The position numbers and the translations under genes were made by a program. Under the pieces are notes generated by a model. The model did not search any database, was not told where the DNA came from, and saw only the letters and a list, made by a program, of their open reading frames with translations. A stretch of 8,642 bases of DNA from an uncultured Clostridia bacterium (GTDB lineage Bacteria > Bacillota > Clostridia > Oscillospirales > Ruminococcaceae). The DNA lies in contig CALXKG010000024.1 in the NCBI GenBank assembly GCA_944388825.1, forward strand, positions 1 through 8,642, given 5' to 3'. Position 1 is the stretch's first letter. Every line of letters starts with the position of its first letter. This document shows, one piece after another, positions 4,842-8,642 of this stretch.

Positions 4842-6101
4842 ATGTCAAAAGCCCTGATCATCGGCGCCGGCGGCGTCGCCAGCGTCGCGGTCCACAAATG
4901 CTGCCAGAACAGCGCGGTCTTCTCGGAGATCATGATCGCCTCCCGCACCAAATCCAAGTGCGACGCGCTGAAAGCGGAACTGGAGGGCAAGACCGCCACC
5001 AAAATCTCCACCGCCCAGGTCGACGCGATGGATAAGGAAGCGCTGTCTTCCCTCATCCGGGACTACCAGCCGGACGTCGTCATGAACATCGCCCTCCCCT
5101 ACCAGGACCTGGCGATCATGGACGCCTGCCTGGAATGCGGGGTCAATTATATGGATACCGCCAACTATGAGCCGGAAGACACCGACGACCCCGAATGGCG
5201 GAAGATCTACGAAAAGCGCTGCAAGGAGGCCGGCTTCTCCGCCTATTTCGACTACTCCTGGCAGTGGGCGTATATGGACAAGTTTAAGGAAAAGGGCCTG
5301 ACCGCCCTGCTCGGCAGCGGCTTTGACCCCGGCGTCACCCAGGTCTTCACCGCCTACGCCAAAAAGCACGAGTTCGACCGGATCGACTATATCGACATCC
5401 TCGACTGCAACGGCGGCGACCACGGCTACGCCTTCGCCACCAACTTCAACCCCGAGATCAACCTCCGGGAGGTCTCCGCCCCCGGCTCCTACTGGGAAGA
5501 CGGCCACTGGGTCGAGATCCCGCCGATGAGCATCAAACGGGAATATGATTTCCAACAGGTCGGCCATAAGGATATGTACCTGCTCCACCACGAGGAGATC
5601 GAGTCGATCGCCAAAAACTTCCCGGAAATCAAACGGATCCGCTTCTTCATGACCTTCGGCCAGTCCTACCTCGACCATATGCGCTGCCTGGAGGACGTCG
5701 GGATGCTCTCCACCACCCCGGTCGAGTTTGAGGGCCACCAGATCGTCCCGATCCAGTTTTTGAAAAAGCTGCTCCCCGACCCCGCCACCCTCGGCCCCCG
5801 CACCAAGGGCAAGACCAACATCGGGTGCCTGATCACCGGCGAGAAGGACGGCAAGAAAAAGACCATCTATATCTACAACGTCTGCGACCACGAGTCCTGC
5901 TACAAGGAGGTCGGTTCCCAGGCGGTCAGCTACACCACCGGCGTCCCGGCGATGATCGGCGGGATGATGCTCCTGACCGGCAAGTGGGATAAGCCCGGCG
6001 TCTATACCTGCGAGGAGTTCGACCCCGACCCCTATATGGAGGCGCTGAACCAATGGGGCCTGCCCTGGACGATCGAGCGGGACCCCCAGCCGGTCGACTG
6101 A
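4842..6101 (+). CDS. Saccharopine dehydrogenase family protein, probable carboxy(nor)spermidine dehydrogenase
   Basis: Likely NADPH-dependent enzyme that reductively condenses aspartate 4-semialdehyde with a diamine (putrescine or diaminopropane) to carboxyspermidine or carboxynorspermidine, the first step of the AdoMet-independent spermidine route. The 419-residue protein starts with a Rossmann motif, ALIIGAGGVASVAV (4-17), followed by QPDVVMNIALPYQD (76-89), GVNYMDTANYE (100-110) and TALLGSGFDPGVTQVF (154-169), a stretch characteristic of the carboxynorspermidine synthase branch rather than true lysine-pathway saccharopine dehydrogenases. The C-terminal part has YTTGVPAMIGGMMLLTGKW. The ribosome binding site is AAAGGA, ten bases before the ATG. 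The partner decarboxylase NspC, often next door in Clostridia, is absent. Agmatine as acceptor (carboxyaminopropylagmatine-type route) is an alternative that sequence alone cannot exclude. Confidence 0.82.
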   Translation: MSKALIIGAGGVASVAVHKCCQNSAVFSEIMIASRTKSKCDALKAELEGKTATKISTAQVDAMDKEALSSLIRDYQPDVVMNIALPYQDLAIMDACLECGVNYMDTANYEPEDTDDPEWRKIYEKRCKEAGFSAYFDYSWQWAYMDKFKEKGLTALLGSGFDPGVTQVFTAYAKKHEFDRIDYIDILDCNGGDHGYAFATNFNPEINLREVSAPGSYWEDGHWVEIPPMSIKREYDFQQVGHKDMYLLHHEEIESIAKNFPEIKRIRFFMTFGQSYLDHMRCLEDVGMLSTTPVEFEGHQIVPIQFLKKLLPDPATLGPRTKGKTNIGCLITGEKDGKKKTIYIYNVCDHESCYKEVGSQAVSYTTGVPAMIGGMMLLTGKWDKPGVYTCEEFDPDPYMEALNQWGLPWTIERDPQPVD

Positions 6102-6145
6102 AACCCTCCGGTCCGGCCATGCCCCGCCGGACCCACCGCCCGAAC

Positions 6146-6151
6146 AGGAGG
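6146..6151 (+). promoter_or_regulatory. Strong ribosome binding site of the small TIGR04076-type gene
   Basis: A perfect AGGAGG lies six bases before the ATG at 6158. It fixes that start over the open frame that runs further upstream, and suggests efficient translation. Confidence 0.8.
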
Positions 6152-6157
6152 CGCCCG

Positions 6158-6475
6158 ATGAAAAAAGTGAAAATCACCGCCCTGCGCCGGAGCGTCTATC
6201 CCGACCTGATCGAACGATACGAAAACCCGCTCCCGGACCCCTGCTGCATCGAAGTCGGCCAGGTGTTTACCGCAAACGGCTGGGAAAGGCCCGAAGGGTT
6301 CTGCCCCAGCGCCTGGGACACCCTTTCCCCCTTTGTCCTGGCCCTGTCCCACGGGGCGGAAGGGCTGTACGGCGGGTGGATGAAAAACCCGAAGGCCGCG
6401 CTGCTCTCCTGCAACGACGGGTTCCGGCCGGTGAGCTTCCTGGTCGAAGCGCTGGAGGAAGACGCGGACGGCTGA
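6158..6475 (+). CDS. TIGR04076 family small protein
   Basis: A 105-residue cytoplasmic protein with no signal peptide or membrane segment. The pattern matches the TIGR04076 family as I remember it: MKKVKITALRRSVYPDLIERY at the start, a Cys followed by a short VGQVF strand (29-37), PEGFCPSAWD (46-54), a central LSPFVLALSHG segment, and SCNDGFRPVSFLVE (84-97). Cysteines 29/30, 49 and 85 are candidate metal or redox ligands. The family has no established biochemical role that I know of. It begins 56 bases after the dehydrogenase stop with a strong AGGAGG and no visible terminator between, so it is probably co-transcribed with the polyamine genes. Whether it takes part in polyamine metabolism is open; such small proteins occur in many contexts. 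Confidence 0.75.
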   Translation: MKKVKITALRRSVYPDLIERYENPLPDPCCIEVGQVFTANGWERPEGFCPSAWDTLSPFVLALSHGAEGLYGGWMKNPKAALLSCNDGFRPVSFLVEALEEDADG

Positions 6476-6498
6476 CCGGCGCCCCGTCCTTATCCCCC

Positions 6499-6546
6499 GT
6501 TCTGTCCCTTGTTCTGTCCCTTGTTCTGTCCCTTGTTCTGTCCCTG
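6499..6546. repeat. 12-bp tandem repeat, four copies
   Basis: GTTCTGTCCCTT occurs at 6499, 6511 and 6523, with a fourth copy at 6535 that ends in G instead of T. A partial, out-of-phase copy, CTGTCCCTT, lies at 6568-6576 in the adjacent terminator. The array starts about 20 bases after the small gene's stop and is not part of a credible gene on either strand. Confidence 0.85.
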
Positions 6547-6558
6547 TATATCAAAACC

Positions 6559-6596
6559 AAACGCCGCCTGTCCCTTCCGGGAAACAGGCGGTGTTT
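6559..6596. terminator. Bidirectional hairpin terminator between the convergent small gene and ung
   Basis: AAACGCCGCCTGT (6559-6571) pairs with ACAGGCGGTGTTT (6584-6596) over 13 positions with one G-T wobble, and CCC/GGG extends the stem inward. On the minus strand the stem ends in GTTT followed by GGTTTTG, giving a usable T-rich tail after ung, whose stop is 24 bases upstream. On the plus strand TTTGCCTTT follows. It probably ends both the polyamine-gene run and ung. Confidence 0.75.
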
Positions 6597-6619
6597 GCCT
6601 TTCAGATGCAGACTGCCGG

Positions 6620-7285
6620 TCAGTCCGGGATTGTCCAGTCGATGTCCATCCCCTGCTGGTTTAAAAACCGGGTCGCCTGGGAAAAATGGCGGCAGCCGAA
6701 AAAGCCGTTATAGGCGGAGAGGGGGCTGGGATGGGCGGCGGTCAGCACCAGGTGGCGGGGGTTTGTGATGAGCGGCTTCTTCTGCCGGGCGTTCGCCCCC
6801 CAGAGCAGGAAGACGACCGGCGTCTCCCGCTCGTTCACCCGGCGGATGACCGCGTCGGTGAAGGACTCCCAGCCCATCCCCCGGTGGGAACCGGCCTGCC
6901 CCGCGCGCACCGTCAGGACGGTGTTTAAAAGCAGCACCCCCTGTTCCGCCCAGGGGATGAGGCAGCCGTGGCGGGGGATCGTAAACCCGATGTCCTCATG
7001 CATCTCCTTGTAGATGTTTTGCAGCGACGGCGGCACCGGGACCCCCTTCTGGACCGAAAAGGCCAGGCCGTGGGCCTGCCCGGGCCCATGGTAGGGGTCC
7101 TGCCCCAGGATCACCGCCTTGACCGCGTGGTACGGGGTATAGCGGAGGGCGGAATAGAGGTTGACCATCGACGGATAGACCGTGTGGGTCGCGTATTCCT
7201 GGGCGAGGGCCTGCTGCAGGGCTTTAAAGCGGTCGCTTTCTATCTCGTCCCGCAGGACGTCGTCCCAATCGTTGCCAATGAGCAT
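6620..7285 (-). CDS. ung: Uracil-DNA glycosylase, family 1
   Basis: Base-excision repair enzyme that removes uracil from DNA after cytosine deamination or dUMP misincorporation. The 221-residue product is close to the E. coli length and contains all family-1 motifs: the water-activating loop GQDPYHGPGQAHGLAFS with Asp63, VPVPPSLQNIYKE (the proline-rich loop), LLLNTVLTV with Asn121, and the DNA-intercalation loop HPSPLSAYNGFFGCRHFSQA with His185. The frame is open further upstream, but the start at 7285 has a perfect AGGAGG seven bases before it (7293-7298, minus strand) and gives the expected N-terminus. It converges on the TIGR04076-type gene and is divergent from the kinase-like gene. A housekeeping gene with no evident tie to polyamines. 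Confidence 0.96.
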   Translation of the reverse strand: MLIGNDWDDVLRDEIESDRFKALQQALAQEYATHTVYPSMVNLYSALRYTPYHAVKAVILGQDPYHGPGQAHGLAFSVQKGVPVPPSLQNIYKEMHEDIGFTIPRHGCLIPWAEQGVLLLNTVLTVRAGQAGSHRGMGWESFTDAVIRRVNERETPVVFLLWGANARQKKPLITNPRHLVLTAAHPSPLSAYNGFFGCRHFSQATRFLNQQGMDIDWTIPD

Positions 7286-7292
7286 GATAATA

Positions 7293-7298
7293 CCTCCT
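7293..7298 (-). promoter_or_regulatory. Ribosome binding site deciding the ung start
   Basis: CCTCCT on the plus strand is AGGAGG on the minus strand, seven bases before the ATG at 7285. It rules out the more upstream in-frame start at 7372. Just upstream GGCGGA/TCCGCC (7304-7309 with 7322-7327) forms a small inverted repeat in the leader. Confidence 0.8.
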
Positions 7299-7386
7299 GA
7301 TTCGGCGGAAATCGGGTAAAATCCGCCAAAAAATACAGTCCTTCCGGTGCAAAAGACGACAGGTTCGGACAAATTTCGATTTTCCA

Positions 7387-7414
7387 GTTATAGGCTGGTC
7401 AATTTCCTTTACAA
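7387..7414 (-). promoter_or_regulatory. Possible ung promoter
   Basis: On the minus strand TTGTAA (7414-7409) and TATAAC (7392-7387) are 16 bases apart, giving a leader of roughly 95 bases to the ung start. The -35 bases are shared with the plus-strand promoter of the kinase-like gene. An inverted repeat, CCAG (7384-7387) with CTGG (7395-7398), brackets the -10 element. Predicted by eye. Confidence 0.35.
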
Positions 7415-7436
7415 AACCGGCATTTCCGGATATAAT
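7408..7436 (+). promoter_or_regulatory. Sigma-A promoter of the kinase-like gene
   Basis: TTTACA (7408-7413) and a perfect TATAAT (7431-7436) are separated by exactly 17 bases. Transcription would start near 7443, about 100 bases before the start codon. This is the best promoter match in the window. Confidence 0.65.
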
Positions 7437-7489
7437 GGAATCTATATTGATAAAATCCGCTGGATAGAATCCTGATTTATTTTTTTGAT

Positions 7490-7522
7490 GTTTTTTCAGG
7501 CGCAAAAGGACCCTGAAAGAAC
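7490..7522 (+). promoter_or_regulatory. Leader hairpin upstream of the kinase-like gene
   Basis: GTTTTTTCAGG (7490-7500) pairs with CCTGAAAGAAC (7512-7522) over 11 positions with one G-T wobble and an 11-base loop. It ends 12 bases before the AGGAGG ribosome binding site (7535-7540). No T-run follows, so it is not a terminator. It may modulate translation. Confidence 0.4.
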
Positions 7523-7546
7523 CGCCGCTGCCGCAGGAGGTTCCGT

Positions 7547-8626
7547 ATGCCCGAAATGATCCAGATGCTCGTTCCCATCGCCGAAGCGTTAAAAGAGCCG
7601 GCCCTCTGTGCCCGCCTCGACGGGACGGCCGCCTATTTAAACCCCGCCGCCCGCCGGATCTGGCCGGTGTGGGAAGGACTGCCGCTGCCCGACCTCGCGC
7701 CGGAATATTTTTCCGAGGGGCAGTTCCGCCCCGACTTCCGCTATCTGGGCAGCCACCAGTGCTTTTATGGCGGGCGGGAGATGCTGGAGGTGGAACGGTA
7801 CGGGGACGCCTACCTCTGCCGCCTGCTCCCCTCCGCCCGGGTGGAAAAGCCGATCGAGACCGGGCTGGAAGACGAGATGGTGATCGCCCGGGCATCGGCC
7901 CGGGACAGCATCCGGGAAGGTTCGTCGATCGAAGACGGCGTCATCGACGACCTTTCGGCCGGCAGCGCCCTGTACAGCCTGGTCGCCGACAGGCTGCACA
8001 CAAGCGGCAGCTACTGCCGCCGGGTCGCCCTCGCCTGCAACCGGGCGATGCTCTTCCTCAGCGAGCCCGGCCAGTTCCCGGCCCAGACGGTCGACCTGAC
8101 CGCCGCGCTGCAGCAGCTGACGGACGAGATCCACACCGAACTCCCCCGCCTCTCGTCGCCGGTCGAGGCGATCCTGCCGGAACAGCCGGTCGCGGTGCGG
8201 GTCAACTGGCCGCTGCTGCGCCAGACGGTGCTGGAAACGGCCCGGAGCGCGATCGGGGCGGCAAAGCGGGCGGACGGGACGATGGTCTTCGGAATCGGGC
8301 TGCGCGAACAGGACGGGGAGGCGGTCGTCACCTTCAGCGACAACTACTCCGGCCTGCCGGGGCAGGGAGACGGGCGGCCGGGTCCCGGCGTCAGCTACAG
8401 CAGCTGGAACTATATCCGCCGGGCGGCCGAACTGATGGGCGCTTCCCTCCGGCAGACCGAGACCCCCTACGGGGACCGGGCGCTGGAGCTGCGGCTGCCC
8501 GTCCTGACGGACGGACTCCCCCATTCTTCCCGGGTGCTGCTGTTCGGGGCCGGACGGGCTTACCGGGTGGAGGACCGCATCCTGTTTACCGACACGGCGA
8601 TCTATCTGGAAAAGTTCTGCCAATGA
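7547..8626 (+). CDS. Sensor histidine kinase-like protein with a degenerate ATP-binding domain
   Basis: A 359-residue cytoplasmic protein with no membrane segment, preceded by a perfect AGGAGG six bases before the ATG. Residues 1-95 look like a PAS-type sensor (ALCARLDGTAAYLNPAARRIW). Residues 140-200 match the helical dimerisation region of PAS-linked kinases, but where the phospho-accepting His motif would be expected no H-E/D-x-x-P is visible; His151 is the only nearby histidine. Residues 215-318 resemble a HATPase_c domain: NWPLLRQTVLETARSAIGAA aligns with the N-box but has Glu230 and Ser234 in place of the usual asparagines, SDNYSGLP (264-271) replaces DxGxG, and GPGVSYSSWNYIRRAAELMGASL (279-301) replaces the G2 box. 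The last 40 residues form an extra tail. It is therefore probably a weak or inactive kinase acting as a regulator or scaffold. No response regulator is in the window. The family assignment is by pattern only. Confidence 0.6.
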   Translation: MPEMIQMLVPIAEALKEPALCARLDGTAAYLNPAARRIWPVWEGLPLPDLAPEYFSEGQFRPDFRYLGSHQCFYGGREMLEVERYGDAYLCRLLPSARVEKPIETGLEDEMVIARASARDSIREGSSIEDGVIDDLSAGSALYSLVADRLHTSGSYCRRVALACNRAMLFLSEPGQFPAQTVDLTAALQQLTDEIHTELPRLSSPVEAILPEQPVAVRVNWPLLRQTVLETARSAIGAAKRADGTMVFGIGLREQDGEAVVTFSDNYSGLPGQGDGRPGPGVSYSSWNYIRRAAELMGASLRQTETPYGDRALELRLPVLTDGLPHSSRVLLFGAGRAYRVEDRILFTDTAIYLEKFCQ

Positions 8627-8642
8627 CCCCTTTGCCAATCTT

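Noticed and set aside
4845..6053. A 402-codon minus-strand open frame opposite the dehydrogenase gene
   Set aside because: It is also an antisense shadow, with repetitive Val/Gly/Asp composition and no family resemblance.
6499..6546. The regular repeats as a CRISPR array
   Set aside because: The units are 12 bp and directly tandem with no spacers, and no cas genes are present.

Overview
The window reads as chromosomal DNA of a GC-rich Gram-positive anaerobe of the class Clostridia, most likely an Oscillospiraceae/Ruminococcaceae-like gut bacterium. Three things point there. The coding DNA is GC-rich with G/C-biased third codon positions. Several genes have AGGAGG-type ribosome binding sites and Firmicutes-style sigma-A promoters. 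The intergenic spaces carry AT-rich or hairpin-rich repeats of the kind I recall from that family. The assignment comes from style and gene content, not from a database match.

Layout. Positions 1-158 are non-coding and rich in inverted repeats. They precede aguB (159-1049, N-carbamoylputrescine amidase), which ends in its own hairpin terminator (1066-1095). A 260-bp AT-rich promoter region follows, then a run of co-oriented genes: speD (AdoMet decarboxylase, pyruvoyl type), a 167-bp MITE-like inverted-repeat element, speA (fold-type-I PLP arginine decarboxylase), speE (aminopropyltransferase), a structured 145-bp spacer with a possible internal promoter, a saccharopine-dehydrogenase-family carboxy(nor)spermidine dehydrogenase, and a 105-residue protein of the TIGR04076 type. 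A 12-bp tandem repeat and a strong hairpin terminator separate this run from the convergent ung gene (6620-7285, minus strand). Beyond ung, a 261-bp divergent promoter region leads to a histidine-kinase-like protein with a decayed ATP-binding domain (7547-8626). No gene-free stretch exceeds 300 bases.

How the genes work together. SpeA makes agmatine from arginine. AguB performs the last step from agmatine to putrescine; the intermediate enzyme, agmatine deiminase (AguA), is not in the window. SpeD supplies decarboxylated AdoMet and SpeE uses it to aminopropylate putrescine to spermidine. The saccharopine-dehydrogenase-like enzyme belongs to a different, AdoMet-independent spermidine route: aspartate semialdehyde condenses with a diamine and the carboxylated product is decarboxylated by NspC. 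NspC is also absent here. Two normally alternative spermidine routes are therefore encoded side by side, with the partner enzymes AguA and NspC presumably elsewhere. ung and the kinase-like gene look unrelated to polyamines.

Nothing in the window is clearly a new defence or mobile system. The points most worth a second look are the dual and apparently incomplete polyamine layout, the folded region before aguB, the repeat inserted inside the speD-speA unit, the TIGR04076 protein at the end of the run, and the degenerate sensor kinase.
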